Source of the DNA: JANRKH01 sp033761815
Lineage (GTDB): Bacteria > Pseudomonadota > Alphaproteobacteria > Rickettsiales > Rickettsiaceae
Direction of reading: 5' to 3'
Assembly (NCBI GenBank): GCA_033761815.1
Contig: JANRMF010000070.1
Coordinates: 1 to 64,000, forward strand
DNA: 64,000 bases
The notes under the pieces were generated by a model. The model did no database searches. It saw only the letters and a program-made list of their open reading frames with translations, and was not told the DNA's origin. Positions 1 through 8,379 of this stretch are shown here, one piece after another; the first letter of the stretch is position 1, and the number at the start of each line of letters is the position of its first letter. Both the position numbers and the translations under genes were made by a program.

Positions 1-132
1 GGATTAGATCATATAAGAAATTGCTTGAAACGGGCAAAAATCAAGGCGAAGAAGTTGCTAAAAAGAATTTTGGATTATGATTCTGTTCGAGATTTTAATT
101 GCTATTTTCCTCAATTGTTACAAAAATTGTAG
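1..132 (+). CDS. 3' end of an unidentified protein (partial)
   Basis: An open frame runs from the first base of the window to a TAG at 130-132 and encodes 43 residues. It is basic in its first half (KRAKIKAKKLLKRI) and ends in a hydrophobic tail (YFPQLLQKL). A second, shorter open frame (3-80, ending KKNFGL) overlaps it, so which frame is the true gene end cannot be settled here. No family is recognised. The gene would start to the left of the window. Confidence 0.4.
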   Translation, partial: GLDHIRNCLKRAKIKAKKLLKRILDYDSVRDFNCYFPQLLQKL

Positions 133-189
133 GGTATTATGGTTTTATCCATGTTATCGGAGCAAATGAGCAAGAGGCGCCTCTCAATT

Positions 190-420
190 TTGGCCCTCCT
201 TATGTCCGGGATGTAGACTTCATTCCCCTCGGGACCTTTTTTTGTTATTCCCGCACTCTCTCTGTGTCATTCGCGCAAACTTTCACGTCATTCTCGGACT
301 CTCTCCATGTCATTCCCACGGAGGTGGGGATCTAGCCGCATCTCTCCTGGATACGTTCCTTTGAGGGGGATGACAGGTGAAAAGTGGATCCCCGTTTTCA
401 CGGGGACGACAGGGTTTTTT
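190..420. repeat. GTCATTCC-type dispersed repeat cluster
   Basis: Several copies of a GTCATTC(C/G) core occur between about 235 and 345. A unit at 310-335 reading TGTCATTCCCACGG followed by GGTGGGGATC is approximately mirrored at 388-413, where GATCCCCG and ACGGGGACGAC form the opposite arm. GC content is clearly higher than in the flanks. Repeats of this appearance are common between genes in Rickettsiales genomes. The open frame at 99-335 lies on this repeat and is not considered a gene. Confidence 0.5.
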
Positions 421-432
421 ATGGGATTAAGA

Positions 433-633
433 TTAAGAATCCATTAGTTTTTTTCTAACCAACTTTCTCTTTCTTCTCTCAGACTCTTGTTTTTTTCTTA
501 CTTTTTTAACAGACTCTGGCTCGTAGAATCTGGACATTTTCATATACCTGAAAACCAATTCTCTTTGCATTTTTCTTTTTAGATTGCGGATGGCTTGTTC
601 GCCGTTTCCTGCATGAACTGATACTTGAATCAC
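433..633 (-). CDS. rpsU: 30S ribosomal protein S21
   Basis: The 66-residue product has the S21 layout: a short beta-like N-terminus (MIQVSVHAGNG), the conserved RNLKRKMQREL(V)FR core, and a lysine/arginine-rich tail (KKVRKKQESERRKRK). S21 sits on the 30S platform and assists translation initiation. The start is GTG at 633-631, preceded on the minus strand by AAGGAGGT about ten bases upstream. A strong TTGACA promoter lies upstream and overlaps the divergent comEC promoter. Length is normal for alphaproteobacterial S21. Confidence 0.95.
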   Translation of the reverse strand: MIQVSVHAGNGEQAIRNLKRKMQRELVFRYMKMSRFYEPESVKKVRKKQESERRKRKLVRKKLMDS

Positions 634-675
634 TATTTACTTACCTCCTTAAGGCCTTTGCCAAGTTATATAATA

Positions 676-701
676 ATCGCAAAAAAAATTCCTCTTGTCA
701 A
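676..701 (-). promoter_or_regulatory. Putative sigma70 promoter for rpsU
   Basis: On the minus strand TTGACA (701-696) is followed after 17 bases by GATTAT, pointing at rpsU. The -35 box is a perfect consensus. It overlaps the -35 of the divergent comEC promoter. Seen by eye; no transcript data. Confidence 0.5.
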
Positions 702-722
702 GTGTTTTTGATTAAATATACT
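695..722 (+). promoter_or_regulatory. Putative sigma70 promoter for comEC
   Basis: TTGTCA (695-700) and TATACT (717-722) are separated by 16 bases, placing a start site near 729, about 30 bases before the TTG start of comEC. The sequence CTTGTCAAG (694-702) is shared with the -35 of the rpsU promoter on the other strand. Confidence 0.45.
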
Positions 723-757
723 GCACGATATTCAAATCCTTCGAATATTAAACAAAA

Positions 758-2701
758 TTGCAGATTATAGATAATTTTTTACAAAGAGAGAGGATCAATC
801 TTCCTATATGGTATGTGTGTTCATATTTAGCGGGGATGTTGTGGGGTTTTGCAAGTTGGAATGAGATTGAGCAAAAACCTAACCCCCTTCCGATTATACT
901 AGCTTTTTTCCTCGCGCTAATAGTTTCTATATTTTTTTTCCAAAAAAAACGAAATAATTTGACCCTAATTTTCCCTTTGCTAATCATAACGTGGCTTCTT
1001 GCTGGGGCTTTAGTAGCAAATCTTAGAATAAATTATACTCACAATATCGAAATTACAAAAGAAATCAAATCTGCTTCTATAGAGGGCGTAGTCTCAAAAA
1101 TCAGGCCCACTCCTTATGGCTCTCAGATTACCTTGGAAGAAGTCCAAATTGATGAAATTCCAAAAAAAGACACACCAAAATCAGTCAGAATCAACTTTCC
1201 CAAAGAAAATAGCCAGCTATTTCTAGACGGAGATCGGATCAGAGTAATGTGCGACCTATTCCCATTGCCTCACCAGATTGTTCCAGATGGTTATAACTTC
1301 AGAAAAACAGCTCTATTTTCAGGAATAGGCGCTCTAGGAAGGGCGACCTCAGAAGCAAAAGTCATTAGCTTCAGAGAATTATCGATCTTTGACCTACATA
1401 TGACTAGAAAAAATATATATAACTCATTAATCCAAAATCTTGGTCCAAAAAATGGCAATTTCGCCTCGGCTTTATTCTTAGGGGAAACGGGCGGTATAGA
1501 TCAAACCACTTTAAACAATATGAGATATGCAGGAGTTTCGCATATACTATGCGTCTCTGGACTTCATCTTTCATTGGTTGCGTCTCTTTTTTTTCTATTT
1601 TCAAGAATTTTGTTAAATTGCTCAGATATAATTGCAAATTATGTTGATATCAAAAAGCTCTCGGCTTTTATTTCCATTGTTGCGAGTTTGATGTATCTTA
1701 TTCTAACGGGTATGCAGATTGCAGCTTCAAGAGCATTTATCATGGTATTCTGTGTGATGTTTTCGATAATCATATCAAAACAACCATACGCCTTAAGATC
1801 CCTTGCTGTGGCATGTGTTTTGATTTTGACTAAAAATCCCGAATATGTGATTTTACCTAGTTTTCAGCTATCATTCATAGCAGTCTTATCCCTTCTTGCT
1901 GGTTTTGAATATTATTCACAATATATGAAAAATACAGCCAGAATAGGCGGGATTATGGGTAGTATTAAGTTATATTTTTTCTCAAATATTTACTCCTCTT
2001 TTTTAGCAAGTCTCTCAACGGCGCCTATTGTTATGTATCACTTTTATGTATATTCAAACTATTCTCTGGTTGCAAATTTGGTTGCGGTTCCTATTGTTGG
2101 CTTCTTAATCATGCCGGCTGGAATTATTTCTGTGTTACTCTCTCCAGTAGGGCTATCCTTTATTCCGTTATATATAATTGATCTCTCGATATGGGTCATA
2201 AAATATACGGTAAATTACGTAGTATCGCTACCTTACTCTGTTATCTATACCGGATATGTTAGCAATTTTGCGATTTGTTTTTTTATGTTTGGGTTTTTTT
2301 GTCTAAGTCTTATCTCTTCAAGGTCTAGGTATATTGGGCTCGTAAGTATCGCTATATTCTGCATTCTTTTTGCAAAGGAGGAGAAGCCAACATTCCTAGT
2401 TAACAAAAAAATTGGCTTTATAGCAGAAAGAAGGGGGGGGGATAAAATCATTATTTACTCTCATAAAATCTCTCCTTTTGTGAGGAATTTTATAGCAAAT
2501 TGGTATGGAGCGAGAGACGCAAAGCTTGTGAAAATCAATCTCAAGAGAAAAATTACACCAGGACTTAATTACCATCAGTCTAACATTACTTTTGATCTTG
2601 AGACTATGGAGCTAAGTAAAAGTGATACAAGTTACCCCCTTTCGGATTTTTGCGCAGTTTTTGGAGGTGATCATAATATTGCAGTAAGAAATTTGGAATA
2701 G
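758..2701 (+). CDS. comEC: ComEC/Rec2 family DNA uptake channel
   Basis: The 647-residue protein has the ComEC order: N-terminal membrane helices (residues about 15-75), an OB-like soluble segment (about 80-200), then the competence domain with many helices and the conserved stretch ending VSHILCVSGLHLS (about residue 260). It is expected to be the inner-membrane channel that takes up single-stranded DNA. The C-terminus is short, and no beta-lactamase-like HxHxDH motif is visible, as in many Rickettsiales homologues. The start is TTG; an in-frame TAA at 749-751 excludes an earlier one. No other competence gene is nearby. Confidence 0.88.
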   Translation: MQIIDNFLQRERINLPIWYVCSYLAGMLWGFASWNEIEQKPNPLPIILAFFLALIVSIFFFQKKRNNLTLIFPLLIITWLLAGALVANLRINYTHNIEITKEIKSASIEGVVSKIRPTPYGSQITLEEVQIDEIPKKDTPKSVRINFPKENSQLFLDGDRIRVMCDLFPLPHQIVPDGYNFRKTALFSGIGALGRATSEAKVISFRELSIFDLHMTRKNIYNSLIQNLGPKNGNFASALFLGETGGIDQTTLNNMRYAGVSHILCVSGLHLSLVASLFFLFSRILLNCSDIIANYVDIKKLSAFISIVASLMYLILTGMQIAASRAFIMVFCVMFSIIISKQPYALRSLAVACVLILTKNPEYVILPSFQLSFIAVLSLLAGFEYYSQYMKNTARIGGIMGSIKLYFFSNIYSSFLASLSTAPIVMYHFYVYSNYSLVANLVAVPIVGFLIMPAGIISVLLSPVGLSFIPLYIIDLSIWVIKYTVNYVVSLPYSVIYTGYVSNFAICFFMFGFFCLSLISSRSRYIGLVSIAIFCILFAKEEKPTFLVNKKIGFIAERRGGDKIIIYSHKISPFVRNFIANWYGARDAKLVKINLKRKITPGLNYHQSNITFDLETMELSKSDTSYPLSDFCAVFGGDHNIAVRNLE

Positions 2702-2719
2702 ATGCTTACAAAAAATATA

Positions 2720-2887
2720 TTATACTATATCCCAATTATCTTCAGTAGCTTCTCCTTGCATTATATCTGAAACTGAGTTTGTTAATTCGGGTTGATTAGA
2801 TACTAAGTCATTAATTTGAGAAATATCAGCTAAGTCATTATGCTTGGTTGATTCTAATTCAGAGTTGAGTAGAGTTGGCTTTACAAT
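2720..2887 (-). pseudogene. In-frame C-terminal extension of the upstream hypothetical gene, beyond a stop codon
   Basis: Reading on past the TAA (2890-2888) of the 217-residue hypothetical gene, the same frame stays open for 55 more codons, to a TAA at 2722-2720. The encoded segment is coding-like (KPTLLNSELEST and EATEDNWDIV) and has the acidic, polar composition of the gene before it. It includes an EATEDN motif resembling the GEAAEDL motif inside that gene. This suggests a recent nonsense mutation that removed the native C-terminus, with no frameshift needed. Readthrough or a sequence error are alternatives. Confidence 0.55.
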
Positions 2888-3541
2888 TTAATTATAAAAA
2901 ATCTTGATTTCATCAGCTGATCTCAAGATAGAAAAAACATTCTCACAGGGAGATGTGACTCTGTTTTTTAGAAAATTTTCGACAATTGCAGATATATCTT
3001 CATCAATTTCTTCTTGTGCGGTTTCGGGGTAAATAGCCTGACTCAGAACTTTTATTTCAAGTTGTAAACTAGATAAATCTTCAGCAGCTTCTCCTGGTGT
3101 ATTAACTGAGAACTCCAAAATCTCAAAGTCATGATCCCTTTCTTCTTCTTGCTGATCATTCTCTGAAATGGGTGCTAAAGTATTTTCTCTATCAAAAGCT
3201 GGAGTAATTTCTATTTTTACTTCTAAATTTTGCTCCTCTTGTATTTTGTTGCTTATATCATCTTCCTTCCCTAGATCAATCTGAGGAGGGTTTGGAGCCT
3301 TTTCTTCCTCAAGGAGAAAACTAGCAATATGTTGCTCTGGTACTTGAGTCTTGCTTTCTTCCGCTTGATTGGGGATAAAGGGAGATTCAATTTTTAACTC
3401 AGTTTTGCTCTCATTATTCTGTTGAGCGTTATTGCCTTTGTTTTGCTGAATTGGTTGATATGTTTTCTTCTTAAAGATTTTGGCTTTTTTTGGGCATAGA
3501 TTTTCCTTCTGTTTATAAATTACGCTTATAAACTTATACAA
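2888..3541 (-). CDS. Acidic, low-complexity hypothetical protein, probably truncated
   Basis: The 217-residue product starts with a basic segment (residues about 10-30, rich in K) followed by Q/N-rich and glutamate-rich sequence with no recognisable domain. The C-terminal part contains a more ordered segment around ISAIVENFLKNRV. It ends in an in-frame TAA followed by a further 55 open codons of similar composition, so the gene looks like a shortened version of an about 273-residue protein. It lies just downstream of an ankyrin gene on the same strand with a 38-base gap. Function unknown; a secreted role is possible but unproven. Confidence 0.55.
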   Translation of the reverse strand: MYKFISVIYKQKENLCPKKAKIFKKKTYQPIQQNKGNNAQQNNESKTELKIESPFIPNQAEESKTQVPEQHIASFLLEEEKAPNPPQIDLGKEDDISNKIQEEQNLEVKIEITPAFDRENTLAPISENDQQEEERDHDFEILEFSVNTPGEAAEDLSSLQLEIKVLSQAIYPETAQEEIDEDISAIVENFLKNRVTSPCENVFSILRSADEIKIFYN

Positions 3542-3579
3542 GAGCGCAAAATTAGTTTCAATAGCTTATCATAAGGGGT

Positions 3580-4566
3580 TTAGGCGCTATCAAAATGAGA
3601 ATCCGGGAATGCTCCTGCGCCACCTATATCCATTTCATCATCACTATCTCCTGAGTCATCATCAGACTCGGTATCCTCGAGCTCTCCTCCGCGCAGGTCC
3701 TCAAGACCTTCTTCCTCCCCTTCGGAATCCTCAGCTGCTACTTCCTCTTCGTCTTCATAATCATCATCCCCTTCTTCGCTTTCTTCTTCATCATGGAGCA
3801 TAGGCTCTCCTATATCGTCATAAATAATGTCTCCAGTATCATCGTAAACTATATTTCCACACATATCTCTCAGAGGCCTTGATTCTGCGGCCTGGGCTCT
3901 TGGTTCAAACCTCTCAAGCAAAGCCTGCTCTAATTCAATTTTTTGCTCCTGAGAGAGTCTATTATCCTCGTGTAAAATTAGGCTATATAATTCATCCTTA
4001 TCATTTTGCGTGATTTCGTCTCTTCGGTAAAATTTTGATATTAATTTCCCATGTTCTGTGCTGTAGAAATGCAATATATCCACAAGTACATCTTTATATT
4101 GCTCTGGAATGTAGTGAAGCGGAGTTAGGCCGTTATTGTCAGCAACATCCATTCTTGCGCCAAAAACAAGTAGTTGTTCGAGTGTATTCAAATTACCAAA
4201 TCTTGCAGCGTGAGCTGAAGCGGTCATTCCTGCGTAATCTTGAGAATTAATGATTGCCCTATCTTTGTGAAGTAAGGGGACAACAAATTCTGACATTCCT
4301 CTGCTCGAGGCCAGCATTAATGGGGTGATTCCTAGGTAATTTTTTAATGTATAATCCGCTCCTTTATTTAATAAAAAATTAGCAGCTTGTTTGCAATTAT
4401 TAGCTATTGCGACGTTTAAGGGGCCATTTCCATTTTGGTCAACTGCATTTTTTAACCAAGGATATGAAGTTATCATATCGGCAATTTGATGTATATGTTC
4501 AACTGCTATGCAGGCATGAAATGCATTTATTAGGGGGTTATTTTGGGTATTTTGAATTTGGTCCAT
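3580..4566 (-). CDS. Ankyrin-repeat protein with acidic C-terminal tail
   Basis: The 328-residue protein carries about four ankyrin repeats in residues 10-165. Clear repeat cores are NGNGPLNVAIANNCKQAANF, LGITPLMLASSRG, YAGMTASAHAARFGN and NGLTPLHYIPEQY. A helical linker follows (about 165-225). The last hundred residues are extremely acidic (runs of D/E/S/G such as EEESEEGDDDYEDEEE) and preceded by a repeated IVYDDTGDIIYDD motif. Ankyrin proteins are frequent secreted host-interaction factors in Rickettsiales; that role is an inference here. No signal peptide is visible. The start is ATG at 4566. Confidence 0.8.
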   Translation of the reverse strand: MDQIQNTQNNPLINAFHACIAVEHIHQIADMITSYPWLKNAVDQNGNGPLNVAIANNCKQAANFLLNKGADYTLKNYLGITPLMLASSRGMSEFVVPLLHKDRAIINSQDYAGMTASAHAARFGNLNTLEQLLVFGARMDVADNNGLTPLHYIPEQYKDVLVDILHFYSTEHGKLISKFYRRDEITQNDKDELYSLILHEDNRLSQEQKIELEQALLERFEPRAQAAESRPLRDMCGNIVYDDTGDIIYDDIGEPMLHDEEESEEGDDDYEDEEEVAAEDSEGEEEGLEDLRGGELEDTESDDDSGDSDDEMDIGGAGAFPDSHFDSA

Positions 4567-4703
4567 GGGAGACTCTCTGATGGGGTTAATAATGCTCTAT
4601 AAAAAAGTAACTTATAGATGAGAATCTCTCCAAATATATCAACCAGGATAATATATATAACTCAACCCCAGTTGCAAAATAGCAACAATTTGTCTGGCCT
4701 GGA

Positions 4704-5666
4704 TCAGTTTTGGTCGTCCGGCTTTAGCCCGAGTCTGATTAGATCATGTATATGGATGATCCCAGTTAGTTTATTTTCATCTACTACAAATAATGAAGTG
4801 ACTTTATGATTATTCATAATGTTTAGTGCGTCAATTGCTGTTGCACTTTGGCCTATTAAGATGGGGCTAGGTGTCATTATCGTTTTTGCTGGGTCACTAA
4901 GCATCGTAGGGGACATATTTCGCCTTAGATCACCATCTGTAATGATCCCGATTACATTATCATTTTCAATAACTGCTGTGCATCCAAAGCCTTTACTTGT
5001 CATTTCTAATATTGCATCACTAACTTTACAATTTGGAGAAACGATAGGTATTTTTGACCCAGCATGCATTATTGTTGAAACTTTTGCAAGGCTTGCACCA
5101 AGTTGTCCTCCGGGATGAAAAATTGCAAACTCATCCCTTGAAAACCCTTTGGACTCATGAACTGAGACAACCAGTGCATCACCTAGAGCTATCATCATTG
5201 TAGTTGAGGTTGTCGGCGCGTTTACACTAGATGCTTCCTGAATTTTTGGTAGATTGAGAAGATAAGTGGACGAATTTGCAAGAAGAGATGATTCTGACAT
5301 TGTCATACCTATAATGGGTATATTAATTTTTTTGCAATATTCTATGATGTCTATCAGCTCTTTTGTCTGACCGGAATTAGATAAAAGAAGAACAATATCC
5401 CCCTCGCCAATCATTCCTAAGTCTCCGTGACTTGCTTCTGCCGGGTGAACATAAAAAGATCTTGTACCAGTTGATGCAAAACTTGCGGAAATTTTTTGAC
5501 CAATATACCCACTTTTTCCTATTCCCGACACAATTAATCTACCAGGAATTGCTGCTATTGCATTCGCAGCCTTGCCAAAATCATTTGGCATATTTTTCTG
5601 CAGCATCATAAGACCTTCTATTTCTTTATCAATCACCTCGGATGCAACTTTGTTGAATTTTTCCAT
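4704..5666 (-). CDS. kdsD: Arabinose-5-phosphate isomerase (KpsF/GutQ/KdsD family)
   Basis: The 320-residue protein has an N-terminal SIS sugar-isomerase domain (residues about 30-180; SGIGKSGYIGQKISASFAST, then LLSNSGQTKELI) and two CBS domains (about 205-315). It should interconvert ribulose-5-phosphate and arabinose-5-phosphate, the first step towards KDO in lipopolysaccharide. Its presence suggests that the organism makes a KDO-containing envelope, unlike some Rickettsiales families. Length is that of the full enzyme. The gene stands alone on the minus strand between the ankyrin gene and a divergent lipoprotein gene. Confidence 0.92.
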   Translation of the reverse strand: MEKFNKVASEVIDKEIEGLMMLQKNMPNDFGKAANAIAAIPGRLIVSGIGKSGYIGQKISASFASTGTRSFYVHPAEASHGDLGMIGEGDIVLLLSNSGQTKELIDIIEYCKKINIPIIGMTMSESSLLANSSTYLLNLPKIQEASSVNAPTTSTTMMIALGDALVVSVHESKGFSRDEFAIFHPGGQLGASLAKVSTIMHAGSKIPIVSPNCKVSDAILEMTSKGFGCTAVIENDNVIGIITDGDLRRNMSPTMLSDPAKTIMTPSPILIGQSATAIDALNIMNNHKVTSLFVVDENKLTGIIHIHDLIRLGLKPDDQN

Positions 5667-5841
5667 ATTTTTTACTTATATCTTCTGTGAGTTTTAGGCT
5701 ATAATTGTGGTGATATTATATAGGATTTTAAAAAAGGCAAGGTGAAGATTTAGCCCAAAAAGTTTTAGGCAGATTTTTATAGTTGTGGAATATAGTAATT
5801 AAATATATAATGAGCAAAAATTTTTTCACAGGAGCAATAAA

Positions 5842-6387
5842 ATGAAAAATTATTTTTATAAGGTCATATCTTTTTGTGCAATTATTGGGCTACTATCAGG
5901 GTGCGCAAGAGATTTATCCCATTCAACATATACAAGCAATTCAACAATTAATATAGTTCTACCTGGTAAGGTATTAACTAAGCGTGAAGTAAAGATAGTG
6001 GAGCATGATAGGCTTGCTGATAACTCTACGGGTGCTGTTGCAGGGGCTTTAGCAGGAGGAGCAGCAGCATCAGGAGGGAAGGGTGCAAAGGCTGGGCCTA
6101 TAGTTGGAGCCGCAATTGCTGGCGGTATCGCAGGTAGCCTTATCGAAGGAAAGCTTGGAACTGCAAAAGGGGTTGAGTATGTCGTTAAAGTTGATACTTC
6201 AAAATTGAAAGATGAATATTTTGATGGGTCTGCATTAATGAGAAAGTCATTAGCTGCGGCAAAAGCATCAGGAATTGTGACCGTAGTACAAAGCGTGAGC
6301 AAAAAAGAAGCCCCAATTTCTGAAGGTCAAAACGTACTACTTATCATTTCTGAAGAAAGAGTCAGAATTGTGCCAGATAGTCTATAA
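5842..6387 (+). CDS. SlyB/17-kDa-antigen-like outer membrane lipoprotein
   Basis: The 181-residue protein has a lipoprotein signal peptide with the lipobox LLSGC (Cys at residue 21). A glycine-zipper segment follows (residues about 63-102, GAVAGALAGGAAASGGKGAK then AAIAGGIAGSLIEGK), then a beta-rich C-terminal part. This is the layout of SlyB/Pcp lipoproteins and of the Rickettsia 17-kDa antigen. It is expected in the outer membrane, where such proteins stabilise LPS-rich areas. A ribosome site CAGGAG lies about eight bases before ATG. It is followed after 19 bases by another lipoprotein gene. Confidence 0.82.
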   Translation: MKNYFYKVISFCAIIGLLSGCARDLSHSTYTSNSTINIVLPGKVLTKREVKIVEHDRLADNSTGAVAGALAGGAAASGGKGAKAGPIVGAAIAGGIAGSLIEGKLGTAKGVEYVVKVDTSKLKDEYFDGSALMRKSLAAAKASGIVTVVQSVSKKEAPISEGQNVLLIISEERVRIVPDSL

Positions 6388-6406
6388 TTTATAGGTAGCT
6401 TAAATT

Positions 6407-7162
6407 ATGAAGAGATTTTGCTTATCAATAGCTTTTATATGCTTAAATATTATCCTAACTTCATGCTCACATACTACAATAAGAAGTAGCGCTGGGTTTG
6501 AAGCTTCTTTAAACCAGTCTAAGAGGGCGGTAATTCTTCCGCCTATTGTTGAGGTGAAAAAATTCAATCTCGGAAGTAGCGAGAGGGTTTATGGTTATGA
6601 GGGTCATTTAGAGGCGATATTAGTAGAAGAGCTAGCAAAATCTCTTGAAGAAAAAGGCTATAAGACATACATTCTCTCTAGAAGAGAGATGCATAATGCA
6701 AAAATTACTGGCCAAATGAACATGATGGAGGAGTCATATATTTCCGAAATACAAAAGATCTATAAATCAGATCTTTTAGATTCCAAAATTGCTCATGCAA
6801 CTGAGATGAATCTGGAAAATCCATTTGCGAAATCCCCATTTTTTATGGGCGGCGATATTTTAGTATATCCTGAATATTATTTTTGGTACCGCTCTTCTGC
6901 TTCAAATACCCTTGCTTTCGCTGCGCGCATTATTGGTCGATCTACAAATTATAATCCAGAAACAGACTGGTCTGAAAAATATGTACTGAGAGTTTCACTG
7001 ATTGACCCAGTCAAATGTAATCTATTATGGTCAAATTTTGCAAGATCTTATTCTGATGCGATTGATAGTGCTCTTACCTCCAAAAAATCAAATACTCAAG
7101 TTGATACTAAGAGAATTAAGGCTCTTAGCAAATACCTTTTCAAGGAATTGCCTGCGAGGTAA
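6407..7162 (+). CDS. Hypothetical lipoprotein
   Basis: The 251-residue protein begins with a lipoprotein signal (residues 1-20) ending in ILTSC, so it is probably lipid-anchored. The mature part has a PPIVEVKKF segment typical of secreted alpha/beta domains, a charged helical region (about 75-125) and a C-terminal LRVSLIDP beta segment followed by LLWSNF. No family is recognised with confidence. It resembles proteins that handle a periplasmic ligand only in general architecture. It probably shares a transcript with the SlyB-like lipoprotein upstream. Confidence 0.7.
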   Translation: MKRFCLSIAFICLNIILTSCSHTTIRSSAGFEASLNQSKRAVILPPIVEVKKFNLGSSERVYGYEGHLEAILVEELAKSLEEKGYKTYILSRREMHNAKITGQMNMMEESYISEIQKIYKSDLLDSKIAHATEMNLENPFAKSPFFMGGDILVYPEYYFWYRSSASNTLAFAARIIGRSTNYNPETDWSEKYVLRVSLIDPVKCNLLWSNFARSYSDAIDSALTSKKSNTQVDTKRIKALSKYLFKELPAR

Positions 7163-7306
7163 ATATAGATAATTCAAAAAAACAAGTTTCAAACGTTTTT
7201 TTTGAACACTATTTGGTTGCAAGTATATAAAAGTTACTCTATATTACCACTGAGTTTTACGATAACTTCTTATACCATTTCAGGGTATTTTGATTTAAGA
7301 GAATAT

Positions 7307-7383
7307 GGCGGGTGTAGCTCAGTTGGTAGAGCATCAGTTTGTGGCACTGAGGGTCACCGGTTCGAGACCGGTCATTCGCCCCA
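7307..7383 (+). tRNA. tRNA-His (GTG)
   Basis: A full cloverleaf can be drawn: G-1 at 7307, acceptor 7308-7314 pairing with 7373-7379, C73 at 7380 and an encoded CCA at 7381-7383. T8-A9 precede the D arm GCTC...GAGC. The anticodon GTG lies at 7341-7343 and the T arm is ACCGG-TTCGAGA-CCGGT. The encoded G-1 opposite C73 is the classic histidine identity element, which several other alphaproteobacterial lineages have lost. Confidence 0.96.
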
Positions 7384-7436
7384 TATAATCTCAAATTTCC
7401 AGATTATTCAGTGTGCTTTTTTGCGCCGAGGCTTTT

Positions 7437-8378
7437 CTAATATTCCAGCATTTTTGTTAGAGAACGAAGAGCAAGGCTTGCTACGTTATTTTCTACAGTA
7501 ACTTCTGGCCCTTTATTTTTCATGCATAAATATAATTTTTCCAAATTATTGAGCTTCATATATGGGCATTCAGAGCATTTAACGCAAGAACCTTGCCCCA
7601 GGGATGGAACGTCATAAAATCTGGAATTAGGTGCAAGTTTTTTCATTTGATGAATAATCCCAGGTTCCGTGAGAATGATAAATTCAAGCCCATCATTATC
7701 TCCTGTATATTTAAGCAGAGAGGAGGTAGAGCCGATATGATCCGCATATTGAAGTAAATCTTCCGGACATTCTGGGTGCGCTATGATTCTAGCTTTAGGG
7801 TAAGTTGTTTTAATTTTAATCAGCTCCCTCTGGCTAAAATTTTCATGAACTACGCAAGTTCCCGGCCACATAACCATTTTTCTTCCAGTTCTTTTCATCA
7901 AAAAATTACCAAGATGTTTATCAGGCCCAAATATAATAGGCTGTGATTCTGGTATAGAGTTTATAATTTTCTCAGCATTTGATGAAGTCACGATTATGTC
8001 AGATAGGGCCTTAACATCTGCAGAGCAGTTTATATAGCTTATGACTACATGACCTGGATGTTTTTTGCAAAATTCATCGAATCTGTCAGCAGGACATGAT
8101 GATTCCAGAGAGCATCCCGCTTCAAGATCAGGGATAATGACCTTTTTGCCCGGGTTTAAAATATAAGCACTTTCTGCCATAAATTTTACCCCGCAAAAAA
8201 TAATATAATCAGCATCTGTTTGTGAAGCTTTTCTGGAAAGTTCTAAAGAGTCTCCTACAAAATCTGCTACATCCTGTATCTCAGAATCTTGATAATAGTG
8301 AGCCAAAATGACAGCATTCATTTTCTTTTTTAATTTTGCAATTTCAGACTCTAAATTCGTATGATCCTTGATCTTCAC
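7437..8378 (-). CDS. nadA: Quinolinate synthase A
   Basis: The 313-residue protein matches NadA, which condenses iminoaspartate with dihydroxyacetone phosphate to quinolinate in de novo NAD synthesis, using a [4Fe-4S] cluster. Visible motifs are ILAHYYQ near the start, the cysteine motifs FCGVKFMAE, AHPECPEDL and KCSECPYM, and GSTSSLLKY. The start is GTG, one base after the purC stop, with GAAGG upstream inside purC. It is the last gene of a compact five-gene operon. nadB and nadC are not in this window. Confidence 0.95.
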   Translation of the reverse strand: MKIKDHTNLESEIAKLKKKMNAVILAHYYQDSEIQDVADFVGDSLELSRKASQTDADYIIFCGVKFMAESAYILNPGKKVIIPDLEAGCSLESSCPADRFDEFCKKHPGHVVISYINCSADVKALSDIIVTSSNAEKIINSIPESQPIIFGPDKHLGNFLMKRTGRKMVMWPGTCVVHENFSQRELIKIKTTYPKARIIAHPECPEDLLQYADHIGSTSSLLKYTGDNDGLEFIILTEPGIIHQMKKLAPNSRFYDVPSLGQGSCVKCSECPYMKLNNLEKLYLCMKNKGPEVTVENNVASLALRSLTKMLEY

Positions 8379-8379
8379 T

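Noticed and set aside
99..335. 78-codon open frame at the window start
   Set aside because: It is made of GTCATTCC-type repeat sequence and has no protein-like features.
5856..6302. 148-codon minus-strand frame opposite the SlyB-like lipoprotein gene
   Set aside because: It is a shadow of the glycine/alanine-rich repeat; the + strand product has a lipobox and ribosome site.
7202..7501. 99-codon open frame on the + strand
   Set aside because: It runs straight through tRNA-His and the 3' end of nadA and has no coding character.
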